Shown piece after piece: positions 46,751-55,680 of a stretch of 64,000 bases of DNA. The notes beneath the pieces are model-generated. The model was not told the DNA's origin and did no database searches. It saw only the letters and a program-made list of their open reading frames with translations. This DNA comes from Pedobacter petrophilus (GTDB taxonomy: Bacteria; Bacteroidota; Bacteroidia; Sphingobacteriales; Sphingobacteriaceae): contig NZ_WKKH01000007.1 of the NCBI RefSeq assembly GCF_009674725.1, forward strand, positions 62,001-126,000, written 5' to 3'. Every line of letters begins with the position of its first letter. Positions within the stretch are counted from its first letter, which is position 1. Both the position numbers and the translations under genes were made by a program.

Positions 46751-49534
46751 ATGACTAAAATAATCACATCAACAATATTGGCCCTGGTATGCTTTTATCA
46801 AATTGTACTAGGGCAAGAAGTAGCTATTACCAACGATCCAACTGTAAAAACAGGTGTTTTAAAAAACGGCTTTCGTTACTATTTAAAAAAGAATGCTACC
46901 CCTGCCGGACGTGCCACCTTATTCTTAGCCAATAAGGTAGGTTCAATCCTCGAGGAGGATAACGAACGCGGGATAGCTCATTTTATTGAGCATATGAATT
47001 TCAATGGAACAAAGCATTTTCCTAAAAATGAACTGATTAGTTACCTGGAGCTTGCAGGAGTTAAATTTGGTGCAGATCTGAATGCTTATACCGGCTTTAA
47101 TGAAACTGTTTATCAATTGCCTATACCTACCGGAGATCCGAAATTGTGGGGTAATGCCATGCAAATCATGCGTGATTGGGCAGCGGATGCTACTATGAGT
47201 AAGAGTGAGTTTGAACGTGAAAGGGGAGTGATCCAGGAAGAAAGAAGACTCCGGACAAATACGGGTACCAAACTGGCAGAAGTTTACCGGCCTATCTTGT
47301 ACAACCACTCCAGATTTGCAGCGCGAATGCCTATCGGGACGGATAATGTGGTATTGAGTGCTGATGTATCAATTGCCAGGAATTTCTATAAAAAATGGTA
47401 CCGGCCTGATCTTCAGGCGTTAATTGTAGTAGGAGATATTGATGTAAATGCAGTAGAAAAGCAGATCAAGGACCTTTTTTCAGATCTCAAACCCGCTGAT
47501 AAACCGGTTGCCCGCCCTGAATATAAGGTAAAGTTGAAGACAGAAAAGGATTTTATTAAGCTTAGTGAAGCACAGCTTGGTCAGGCTACTATTCAATTTT
47601 ATTTCAAAAAAGAGGGGTTTACATTGACAAGCGAACGTGATTTTAAAAGAGAATTGACGGAAAAGTTAACAAATATGCTTCTTGCAAAAAGATTTCAAAA
47701 GGTGTATAGCGATGATTCTCCTGCCTATCTTGGTGCGAATGCATCCATCTCGCCACTGATCGCTAACATTGATGCGCTTAGCATGAGTGTAGTTTTGGAT
47801 CCTGAAAAGGTTAACGCCGGTTTTATTGGTTTTTGGACTGAAGTAGAGCGGATTAAACGGTTTGGGTTTTCTGCAGAAGAGATTCGATCTGCCAGCGATC
47901 GGCTTGCCCGTTCCATGGAAATAGCTTTGTCTGAAAGTAGCAATGTGAAATCTGCTGATTATGCAGAAGCTTATCTCCAGCATTTTCTGAAAGGTGATGC
48001 TTACCTCACCATTGAGGAGCGAAACCGTTTAGTAAAGCTGAACATTAATGCCATTGATACGAAACAAATAGGTGAATATTTTCAAGAATACTTCAGCAGT
48101 GCAGATCAATCAATCATTGTACTTAGTCCGAAGGCAATTGAAGATAAGATGCCAGATCAGCAATTACTTAATGCCTGGATCAGCACTGTTGAAAAAATTG
48201 AGATCAAGCCTTATGAAAGGCAGAATGAACCTGATCAGCTGATTTCTCAATCTCCTCAGCCCGGGAAAATGATAAATGAAGATTCCATACCCTTGCTTGG
48301 AATGTACCACTGGCAACTGGCTAACGGGATGAACATTTATGCTAAGCCAACCAGCTTTAAAAATAATCAGGTACAATTTGCCGCTTTTAGCAAAGGCGGA
48401 ACCTCTCTCTACAGCAATGCAGATTTTCCAACCGTTAAAAATGCAACCGCTTTTATCAAAAGCAGTGGCCTTGGCCAGTTTAACCCGAGTGAGATGGAAA
48501 GTATGCTCAATAAAAAAGCGGTTGAAGTGCAGCCTTATATCGGAGACAGATCTGAAGGGTTTGAAGGAATGAGTTCAACTGCAGATCTTAGGACGGCATT
48601 TGAAATGTTATACCTCTACCACACGAACCCAAGGTTAGACCCCAAAATATTTTCAAGGATAATTTCTCAGTCAAAATCAGCATTCAGAAATCGTACTCAA
48701 AATCCTGAACGTGCTTTGGCTGACACCGTCACTTACGTGTTATCCGGCTATAACGAACGAAGAAAACCTACCGGATTAGAAGATTTTGATAAAATTAAGG
48801 AGAACAGAATTCGCGAGATATTTCTGATGCGTTTTGCAAATCCAGGCGACTTTACTTATGTTTTCAGTGGAAATTTCAATGTTGATTCCCTTAAGAACCT
48901 GGTTTGCCAGTATTTAGGTAGTCTGCCTGTTGGGAGTGGCAAGGAGGAAGCAAAAGACCTTAAAATCCGGTATCCAAAGGGAAAGATCAGGAAAGATTTA
49001 AGGGGAAGGACAATTAATAAGGCAACGGTACAGCTTGTTCTGAGTGGGGAATATAATTATCAGGAGGAGAGCAACCTATATCTCGATTTATTACAATCTG
49101 CTATACAAATGAGGTTAACCAGCAGATTAAGGGAAGTAGAAAGTGGCGTTTATTCTCCGCAGGTTTCCGTTAGTAAATCAAAATTACCGATTAATTTCTT
49201 TGTTTTAAATATATCCTTTGATTGTGAGCCAGGAAGGGTTGAGCATTTGATTGCAGCTACTAATGATGAAATTTCTAAGCTGTCATCATCCGGATTAACT
49301 CATGATGAACTTAGAAAATTTGTGGCGGAACAAATTTTGGCTAATGATGTGGCTATGCAATCAAATGGGTTTTGGGTGGATTATGTACAATCAAAGCTGG
49401 AAGATAATGGTTCTTTACCGGATGTTCTTCAAACAAAAACCGCGTTAAAAAAGCTAACTATAGCAGAAGCCAACAAATTCAGTAAGAAATTTTTAAACAG
49501 GCAAAACGAGGCTATATTTACACTTCAGCCATAA
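46751..49534 (+). CDS. Secreted M16-family zinc metalloprotease (full length, two M16 repeats)
   Basis: 927 residues with a Sec signal (MTKIITSTILALVCFYQIVLGQ). The inverted zinc motif HFIEH lies at 77-81 and the third ligand Glu157 (ERERGVIQEE) is 76 residues on, as in active M16 enzymes. The first M16 domain covers about 30-250 with partner domain to about 450; a second half (about 510-920) repeats the fold without zinc residues and includes FKNNQVQFAAFSKGG. Such pitrilysin-like proteases degrade short unfolded peptides inside a closed chamber. In the periplasm it would process peptides imported by the SusCD pair or act with the ABC unit. It is the last gene before a strong terminator. Confidence 0.92.
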   Translation: MTKIITSTILALVCFYQIVLGQEVAITNDPTVKTGVLKNGFRYYLKKNATPAGRATLFLANKVGSILEEDNERGIAHFIEHMNFNGTKHFPKNELISYLELAGVKFGADLNAYTGFNETVYQLPIPTGDPKLWGNAMQIMRDWAADATMSKSEFERERGVIQEERRLRTNTGTKLAEVYRPILYNHSRFAARMPIGTDNVVLSADVSIARNFYKKWYRPDLQALIVVGDIDVNAVEKQIKDLFSDLKPADKPVARPEYKVKLKTEKDFIKLSEAQLGQATIQFYFKKEGFTLTSERDFKRELTEKLTNMLLAKRFQKVYSDDSPAYLGANASISPLIANIDALSMSVVLDPEKVNAGFIGFWTEVERIKRFGFSAEEIRSASDRLARSMEIALSESSNVKSADYAEAYLQHFLKGDAYLTIEERNRLVKLNINAIDTKQIGEYFQEYFSSADQSIIVLSPKAIEDKMPDQQLLNAWISTVEKIEIKPYERQNEPDQLISQSPQPGKMINEDSIPLLGMYHWQLANGMNIYAKPTSFKNNQVQFAAFSKGGTSLYSNADFPTVKNATAFIKSSGLGQFNPSEMESMLNKKAVEVQPYIGDRSEGFEGMSSTADLRTAFEMLYLYHTNPRLDPKIFSRIISQSKSAFRNRTQNPERALADTVTYVLSGYNERRKPTGLEDFDKIKENRIREIFLMRFANPGDFTYVFSGNFNVDSLKNLVCQYLGSLPVGSGKEEAKDLKIRYPKGKIRKDLRGRTINKATVQLVLSGEYNYQEESNLYLDLLQSAIQMRLTSRLREVESGVYSPQVSVSKSKLPINFFVLNISFDCEPGRVEHLIAATNDEISKLSSSGLTHDELRKFVAEQILANDVAMQSNGFWVDYVQSKLEDNGSLPDVLQTKTALKKLTIAEANKFSKKFLNRQNEAIFTLQP

Positions 49535-49625
49535 CCTTAATGTTGGGTACAAGAAATCAGGGAAGCTGCTGATACCGTAAATTATTATATAATAGCCAAT
49601 CCTAAATTCTGAGGTCCAAAAAAAA

Positions 49626-49667
49626 TAAATACCTGCAAATCAATAATTTGCAGGTATTTGTTTTTTT
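49626..49667 (+). terminator. Strong intrinsic terminator after the M16 gene
   Basis: Perfect 14-bp stem AAATACCTGCAAAT (49626-49639) with ATTTGCAGGTATTT (49645-49658), 5-nt loop CAATA, then GTTTTTTTT-like tract (49659-49667). An A-run precedes it, so it may work from both sides. Confidence 0.92.
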
Positions 49668-49896
49668 GGTGAATTAATATCAATTCCGACGGGCCTGAAG
49701 GCTATAGACCACAGAAATAAAGGTGATCTGGTATATCATAATGGCCACCATATGAGTGGGTAGTTCACCGCCTTAGCTTTAAAAGCCCTTACTTATTGAT
49801 CGCCTACATTCGTTGACGAGATATTGTTAAGACAGTAGCGCTTGCAGGAATCTTACGCACCGGGATTAATCCTGACTTTATATAAATCCGCAGGTT
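49668..49896. other. Short gap with possible decayed coding sequence
   Basis: On the minus strand a 23-codon frame (49751-49680) ends YSLQARRN and a stop, preceded in frame by GGELPTH without an earlier start. The ending loosely recalls the C-terminus of phage tail-collar (MdpB-like) proteins, but the match is too short to call. No other feature was seen. Confidence 0.2.
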
Positions 49897-50889
49897 TTAT
49901 ACTTTAAGCTTTCCAGGCGAAACTGCAAACTTTTTTCTGAAAGCATTGCCAAAATGCTGAACAGATGAGTATCCCAATTGAAATGCAACAGATTTTATAG
50001 AATGGCCTTCTAAGAGGAGCTCTTTGGCCTGGTTCAACTTGTGATCACTCACATAGGCAAATATACTTTTGTCAAACTGGTTCTTAAATCCCTGTTTCAA
50101 TTTAAATTCATTAATGCCACATAACTTGACAAGTTGCGCCATGCCTGGTGGCTCATTAATATTCTCGATCAGATAATCTCTTGCCGCATAAATGCAGTTT
50201 ATATCATAGGCAGATAAATGCAGTAAATTGTTGTTTTTGGTCACTGATTTTTCAAATGCTTCCGCCTGAAGCACAAGTAATTCTGTACATTTAGACTCAA
50301 TAAACAAAAGTTTTAATTTTCCGGTATAGCTACAGTGGATAATTTCATGGATGCAGTTCTGCATCGCCCAGGAGATCGGCAGGCTTTGCTTGTGGATCTG
50401 TGCAAACTGCCCACCATCCAGCCGGTCTGCTAAAACCTGCAGGAGACCGCTGGAATTCTCAGCGATTTGTAGAAATTTTTCTTTGGTAAAATGCACTTCA
50501 AAGAACCGGTAGTTGCAGGTCGTATCATATTCACCAGTGCCCTCAAGCTCGGGCATATAAATGATGTTCTGCTGGTTGGAACGAAATAGATATTGTTGTT
50601 TATTGACCTGATTGTAAATGTTACCACTGCCAGACAGGGTAAAGCGTAATTTGACCATATCTGGCACATTGCCATCCGGACGAAAATGCAGCTGATGTTG
50701 TTTGAACAAACTATCGGTGTATACAATATATAAGTCTCTGGTATTGATCTGAAACACTTCAGCGTCACTAAAGGAAAAATTATATCTGTCTCTTCTCTCT
50801 TTAAGGTAGTTTTCTTGCCGGGGAAGCTTTTTAAAGCTACCTCCTACCTCTTTCCAGCTGTCTTGGCTTTTGCTCACATTAATTCCCAT
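49897..50889 (-). CDS. AraC-family transcriptional regulator
   Basis: 330 residues. The N-terminal 210 residues form a beta-rich sensor part (LRFTLSGSGNIYNQVNKQ, FEVHFTKEKFLQIAEN) typical of cupin-like AraC receptors. The C-terminal double HTH (about 230-328) includes LVKLCGINEFKLKQGFKNQF and IKSVAFQLGYSSVQHFGNAF, ending KKFAVSPGKLKV. It is divergent from the methyltransferase gene; the 171-nt gap contains three TGTAAA half-sites that could be its operator. Effector unknown. In other bacteria this subfamily often controls siderophore or efflux genes, but nothing here supports that directly. Confidence 0.92.
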   Translation of the reverse strand: MGINVSKSQDSWKEVGGSFKKLPRQENYLKERRDRYNFSFSDAEVFQINTRDLYIVYTDSLFKQHQLHFRPDGNVPDMVKLRFTLSGSGNIYNQVNKQQYLFRSNQQNIIYMPELEGTGEYDTTCNYRFFEVHFTKEKFLQIAENSSGLLQVLADRLDGGQFAQIHKQSLPISWAMQNCIHEIIHCSYTGKLKLLFIESKCTELLVLQAEAFEKSVTKNNNLLHLSAYDINCIYAARDYLIENINEPPGMAQLVKLCGINEFKLKQGFKNQFDKSIFAYVSDHKLNQAKELLLEGHSIKSVAFQLGYSSVQHFGNAFRKKFAVSPGKLKV

Positions 50890-50939
50890 AATTACAATTA
50901 TGACAAAAAAAACGAAACTATAACAGACGATTTTAAAAA

Positions 50940-50977
50940 TTTACATTTCTTGTAAAAGAAAATCCCTTTTTTGTAAA
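50940..50977. promoter_or_regulatory. TGTAAA half-sites in the AraC/methyltransferase divergent region
   Basis: TTTACA (50940-50945) and TGTAAA (50951-50956) form an inverted repeat with a 5-nt spacer; a second TGTAAA follows at 50972-50977, 21 nt (two helical turns) after the first. This arrangement fits an AraC-family operator serving one or both divergent genes. Confidence 0.4.
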
Positions 50978-51060
50978 TCCCGTTACCTGCTATTAATCAA
51001 TTTTGCAGCAAACCGCCATCAGTTCAAACCACTAATGTATAAGTGCAGAATTAATAAATA

Positions 51061-51720
51061 ATGACAGAGACACAAATAACTTATAAAAAAGCAGGCAATA
51101 AAATGTGCGTCCCTATTCAGATGAAAGAAAAAGAATCAGGACATGAGATGATGCTACCTTTAAATGATGCAGCTTTTATCCTAGTAGAACAATTAAAGCT
51201 GGCAGATCATTCTTTCGTACTGGAATTGGGCTTTAAAAATACTTCACATCTGAAATATCTTCTAAACAAGGGAAAAAAAATCAGTTACTATGGGATTGGT
51301 TCTGAAGTGCAGGTGAGGGAAGCCGAATCGAAACTGAACTTAAAAATAAAAGAAGGCGCCGCAAAGTTTCTGCCTGAAGAAGAAAATGGTAATCTAAATT
51401 TTGAAAACGGCTTTTTTGATTGCTGCATAACAGTCAATACCATTTACTTCTGGAAGAATCCAATGTATTATTTTGAGCAAATTTACCGCGTATTGAGAAC
51501 AGGAGGGATATTTACGCTCGCGTTTGTTGAAAAAGAATTTGGTGCAGACCTGCCCTGGACACAGGCTGATTTTAATTTTTACGATATTAATGAAGTGAAA
51601 GCCCTTTTCCGAAAATCAGGCTTTATAAATATTGATCCCACGCCACTCACAGAGCAGATAAAAGGAAGGGATGACAAAGAAAGAACAAGACCTTTTTGGA
51701 TTGTAACCGGGCTGAAATAG
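51061..51720 (+). CDS. Class I SAM-dependent methyltransferase-like protein
   Basis: 219 residues. A Rossmann-like arrangement: motif I position FVLELGFKNTSHL, a second strand KISYYGIGS, motif IV CCITVNTIYFWKNP, post-helix EQIYRVLRTGGIFTLAFVEK, typical of Methyltransf_11. The glycine-rich loop is unusual: ELGFKNTSH lacks the common GxGxG, so SAM binding may be altered. A plausible start at 51061 follows a 171-nt divergent region with operator-like repeats. It may be controlled by the AraC gene next to it. Substrate unknown. Confidence 0.82.
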   Translation: MTETQITYKKAGNKMCVPIQMKEKESGHEMMLPLNDAAFILVEQLKLADHSFVLELGFKNTSHLKYLLNKGKKISYYGIGSEVQVREAESKLNLKIKEGAAKFLPEEENGNLNFENGFFDCCITVNTIYFWKNPMYYFEQIYRVLRTGGIFTLAFVEKEFGADLPWTQADFNFYDINEVKALFRKSGFINIDPTPLTEQIKGRDDKERTRPFWIVTGLK

Positions 51721-51969
51721 GTCGCTGTTCGTTTTTAACCGGTCGTTTATAAACTACTTTTCATCAGCACATATTTTCAGATCCTTAAAAAACACGCGTT
51801 AAATTTAATGACGATCTGATCACTTAGGCAGGCATTATTATTAGAAAAGGATTCCGGATGTCTAAATAAGCAGTAACCCAAAAAGTTCACTTCTCTGTTT
51901 TCTTTAATCTTAACAATATCTAAGCTGGCTTCTTCAACTTAAGTTTAAATGCATATAATATTTATCATC

Positions 51970-52201
51970 TTAAAGGCTTCTAATGGGGATAACTATCAGG
52001 TTGGTACCTATTTTAGAGCAGTACTTAGCTAATGAACTTTCAACATTTTCGTCTGTAAAGATATAAACATCAACTCCCTATATAACAGGATTTTTTCTCC
52101 TTCACGAAAAAGCGTTTTAAATTCAATCTAACTTGTTCACGTGATGGAGTTATCAAAATTGCTTTGTATAAATGGGCACGATCCGGCCTAAATAGTTGGT
52201 G
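51970..52201 (-). pseudogene. Frameshifted gene remnant, unrecognised product
   Basis: Reading leftward from about 52201, one frame runs through LYKAILITPSREQVRLNLKR and FFVKEKKSCYIG; removing one G from the GGG run at 52078-52076 joins it to VDVYIFTDENVESS, then LAKYCSKIGTNLIVIPIRSL and a stop at 51972-51970. Both halves look protein-like (alternating strands and helices, acidic/basic balance) and join smoothly, so I read a single-base insertion in a decayed gene. A stop further upstream and no start codon support loss of the 5' part. The last strand-helix-strand unit loosely recalls a universal-stress-protein C-terminus; this is not an identification. It lies on the opposite strand to its neighbours. 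Confidence 0.45.
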
Positions 52202-52240
52202 TTACCTTTTGGCCAACTCGAGTTTATATGTTAAAATAAT

Positions 52241-52274
52241 TTAACACAGTCTTCACATTAGTGATTTAGTTTTG
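52241..52274 (+). promoter_or_regulatory. Candidate promoter of the third SusCD operon
   Basis: TAGTTTTG at 52267-52274 matches TAnnTTTG; a TTAACA at 52241-52246 sits near the -33 position (23 nt from TTA to the -7 box), a weak version of TTG. It lies 70 nt before the SusC start at 52344. Confidence 0.4.
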
Positions 52275-52343
52275 CCCAAACCTTAAAGTAACACAAGGCC
52301 AATTGGTAAAACGATTTACTGGTCTGTAATAATTATTCCATCA

Positions 52344-55300
52344 ATGAAAAAAAATCTACTTTTAAAGCAGAAGATAGTTGTCTGTGCTTCATTGGCATGC
52401 TTGCTTACCGGTACAGTCACTGCACCGACATTAGCTGCAGCTAATTTTGACAGTACACGCTCTGTCTATGAAAATCAGGAAACCGGAACCATCACGGGTA
52501 AAATTGTCGATGAAAACGGCTTGCCTCTTCCAGGGGCCAGTGTCCTGATTAAAGAATTAAATAAGTCTGTTCAGAGTAATTTGGATGGAGGTTTTAGCAT
52601 TTCTGTGCCAGTTGGCACCTATAATGTGATGGTTAGTTTTATTTCTTACACGAGTGTAACCTTAAACAAAATTCTGGTTAAATCAGGTGAAAATACGCCG
52701 TTAAACATCACCTTAAAAGGCGAAACAGGTACCTTAAATGAGGTTCTTGTGGTAGGTTATGGTACGCAAAAAAGAGAAAATGCAACAGGTGCTGTAGATC
52801 AGATTACTGCGAAGAGCATAGAAAACAGACCAATCACCAATTTAACGCAAGGCCTTCAGGGTTTACTTCCCAATTTAAATCTTAAAATGATGGATGGTAA
52901 ACCAACGCAGTCACCAAGCTATAACATCAGGGGAACGACTTCAATCGGGCAGGGTGGTAGCGCTTTAATTCTTATTGATGGGTTTGAAGGTGATCCGAGT
53001 CTGCTCAATCCAAATGATGTAGAAAGTGTTTCTATTCTAAAGGATGCTGCATCGGCTGCTATTTACGGTGCAAGAGGTGTATTTGGTGTGGTATTGATCA
53101 CCACCAAAAAGGCTGAAAAAGGGCGTACAAATGTCTCTTACTCGAGCAATTATGCCATAAAAAGCCCCCTGCAGGTGCCGGATTTTGTTACTGACGGTTA
53201 TACCTGGGCAAAAATGTTCTCAGAGGCTTTTGTAAACGGTGACGGTGCTTTCCCTCAAAATGCCAATAAAACGCAAAAATTTTCACAGGCTTATCTTGAT
53301 GAATTTAAAAGACGGGTAGAATCCGGTCAGCCTTATAATGAGATCGAGGTAAACCCGACAACCGGAGAATACACTTATTACGGCAGTACGGATTATTATG
53401 CGGAATTGTACAAGAAAAATACAGCAGCATTTGAAAATAACCTTTCCGTTAGTGGCGGTAGTGATAAAGCATCATTTTTAGTGTCAGGACGGTTTTTAGA
53501 ACAAGATGGTTTGTTTAGACATAATAGTGATGATTACGATATGAAAAATATCCGGGCCAGGGGGTCGGTTCAAGTATTTCCCTGGCTGAGTATCGAAAAT
53601 AATGCAGACTACTCAATCATGAATTACCATAATCCGATTAATGTGGGCGAGGGAGGCGGCATATGGAGAAATATTGCTGATGAGGGGAAACCTACGATGC
53701 CAATATATAATCCTGATGGCTCGTTAACATTTGCATCTGCATACACAGTCGGCGATTTTATTTATGGTAAAAATGGAATTGATACAAAGCGTTCTGTTTT
53801 CAGAAACATTACAGGTTTAAGAAGTAACTTTTTCAATAACAAGTTTAGGGTGAATGTAGATTTCACTTTCCGGAATACCAATAACGATCGGGAGCAGAGA
53901 AGAGTGCAGGTTCCTTATAGCAGTACCAGGGGGGTAACCGCTTTTGTAGGCACAACAACCAATGATTTATTATTCGATTTGCGGGAAACCAACTATTTGG
54001 CCACAAATATTTATGCAGAGTTTGAGAATCGCTTTGGAACGGATCACTACCTCAAGGCTATGGCAGGCTATAATTATGAGCAATCCACTTATAATAGGGT
54101 AGCTGTACAAAGAAATGGAATAATCTTTGAAGATGCGACAGACCTTAATCTCGCTTTGGGGCAGTCTATTACAACAGGAGGAGGGTATGAACAATGGGCT
54201 ATTCTAGGAGGATTCTCCCGATTAAATTATTCCTTCAAAGATCGCTATCTGGTAGAAGTTAACGCCCGATATGATGGCTCATCTAAGTTCCCTTCAGATC
54301 AGCGTTATGGATTTTTTCCATCCGTTTCGGCAGGTTGGAGAGTTAATAAAGAATCTTTCTGGAATGTATCCGATAAACTCATTTCCGATTTAAAGCTGAG
54401 GGCTTCTTATGGTTCACTTGGAAACGGTAATATCGATTCCTATGCTTTTCAGGAGATATTCAATGTTAGTCAGTCTGGGGTAATTCTAAATGGTGTCCGT
54501 CCACAAACTACCCGCAATCCTGCAGTGCTTCCAAATGGTTTAACCTGGGAAACTTCCACAACATCAAATTTTGGTCTTGATTTAACCATGCTTTCAGGGC
54601 GATTGAGCTTTACCGGAGATGCCTACATTCGTAAAACGACTGATATGTTTACTTTGGGGCTCACCCCACCAGCTGTATTTGGCGCTACGGTTCCAAAAGG
54701 TAATTATGCTGATTTAACTACCCGTGGCTGGGAACTTTCTTTAACCTGGAATGATAAGTTTGGAAATGCCGATAAGCCATTCAGCTACAATGTTCGATTA
54801 ACTTTGTCTGATAGCAAGACTAAAATAGATAAGTATAATAATCCTGATAAGTTGTTAAGCGATTACTACGAAGGACAAACATTGGGCGAGATATGGGGCT
54901 ATGAAACCGAGGGCTTTTTTATTGATGCAGCCGATATTGCTGCTCATGCCAAACAAGATCCTCAAATGCGGGCATCGCCTACAGGTCAATGGTTTCCGGG
55001 TGATATCAAATTGAAAGATTTGAATGGAGATGGGCTGATCAATGTTGGAGAAAATAAAGCAGGCAAATCAGGTGATAGAAGAATCATCGGAAATTCTGCA
55101 CCCCGCTATCTGTATGGAATTAATCTGGGCGCAAACTGGCACAGTTTCTCGTTTGCTGTTTTTCTTCAGGGAGTTGGAAAACAACAATGGTATCCAAGTA
55201 CAGAAACAGAAATGTTTTGGGGGCAATACAACAGGCCGTACAACAATATCCCAACATTTCATTTAGGTAACATGTGGACTCCGACTAACACTGATGCTTA

Positions 55301-55652
55301 TTTTCCACGAACCATGTCAAGAGCTGCGTCTAATAATACAAATCGAACATTGGGTGTAGCACAAACCCGTTACCTACAGGATGTTGCTTATTTACGTATG
55401 AAAAATATTCAGGTTGGATACACTTTGCCTGCCAAATGGATGAACAAAATTGGTGCTCGCACTGCGAAGGTATTTTTCTCCGGTGAAAACTTATTTACCT
55501 ATTCACCAATGTATAAAATTGTGAAAAATACAATTGATGTAGAAAATGCAGTGCCATCAGATCAGGATTTAAATGCAGATAGCAAAAATGGGGACGGTTA
55601 TAATTATCCTTTGATGAAGAGTTTCTCTCTTGGCTTGAACGTTGGATTTTAA
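52344..55652 (+). CDS. SusC/RagA-type TonB-dependent transporter without STN domain (third)
   Basis: 1102 residues. Signal peptide near residues 10-33 (VCASLACLLTGTVTAPTLAAA). The mature protein starts directly with the carboxypeptidase-regulatory domain (about 48-130, TGKIVDENGLPLPGASVLIK); there is no STN domain and no adjacent sigma/FecR pair, so control must differ from the two other loci. Plug: VLVVGYGTQKRENATGAVDQ, YNIRGTTSIGQGGSALILIDG and SVSILKDAASAAIYGARGV. The barrel ends MKSFSLGLNVGF. SusD follows 28 nt later and an endonuclease/phosphatase-family gene after that. Substrate unknown. Confidence 0.95.
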   Translation: MKKNLLLKQKIVVCASLACLLTGTVTAPTLAAANFDSTRSVYENQETGTITGKIVDENGLPLPGASVLIKELNKSVQSNLDGGFSISVPVGTYNVMVSFISYTSVTLNKILVKSGENTPLNITLKGETGTLNEVLVVGYGTQKRENATGAVDQITAKSIENRPITNLTQGLQGLLPNLNLKMMDGKPTQSPSYNIRGTTSIGQGGSALILIDGFEGDPSLLNPNDVESVSILKDAASAAIYGARGVFGVVLITTKKAEKGRTNVSYSSNYAIKSPLQVPDFVTDGYTWAKMFSEAFVNGDGAFPQNANKTQKFSQAYLDEFKRRVESGQPYNEIEVNPTTGEYTYYGSTDYYAELYKKNTAAFENNLSVSGGSDKASFLVSGRFLEQDGLFRHNSDDYDMKNIRARGSVQVFPWLSIENNADYSIMNYHNPINVGEGGGIWRNIADEGKPTMPIYNPDGSLTFASAYTVGDFIYGKNGIDTKRSVFRNITGLRSNFFNNKFRVNVDFTFRNTNNDREQRRVQVPYSSTRGVTAFVGTTTNDLLFDLRETNYLATNIYAEFENRFGTDHYLKAMAGYNYEQSTYNRVAVQRNGIIFEDATDLNLALGQSITTGGGYEQWAILGGFSRLNYSFKDRYLVEVNARYDGSSKFPSDQRYGFFPSVSAGWRVNKESFWNVSDKLISDLKLRASYGSLGNGNIDSYAFQEIFNVSQSGVILNGVRPQTTRNPAVLPNGLTWETSTTSNFGLDLTMLSGRLSFTGDAYIRKTTDMFTLGLTPPAVFGATVPKGNYADLTTRGWELSLTWNDKFGNADKPFSYNVRLTLSDSKTKIDKYNNPDKLLSDYYEGQTLGEIWGYETEGFFIDAADIAAHAKQDPQMRASPTGQWFPGDIKLKDLNGDGLINVGENKAGKSGDRRIIGNSAPRYLYGINLGANWHSFSFAVFLQGVGKQQWYPSTETEMFWGQYNRPYNNIPTFHLGNMWTPTNTDAYFPRTMSRAASNNTNRTLGVAQTRYLQDVAYLRMKNIQVGYTLPAKWMNKIGARTAKVFFSGENLFTYSPMYKIVKNTIDVENAVPSDQDLNADSKNGDGYNYPLMKSFSLGLNVGF

Positions 55653-55680
55653 CCTTTGACAAACAGATAATTAGATTAAC

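Larger units (their letters stand above)
51721..52343. other. 623-bp gap holding a decayed minus-strand gene and a candidate promoter
   Basis: The stretch before the third SusC gene contains a frameshifted remnant (51970-52201) and a promoter match at 52241-52274, both listed. The first 250 nt after the methyltransferase show no frame or hairpin worth reporting. Confidence 0.5.

Noticed and set aside
49680..49751. 23-codon minus-strand frame ending like a phage tail-collar protein
   Set aside because: The resemblance is limited to a few residues and no adjacent phage genes exist; noted in the gap description only.
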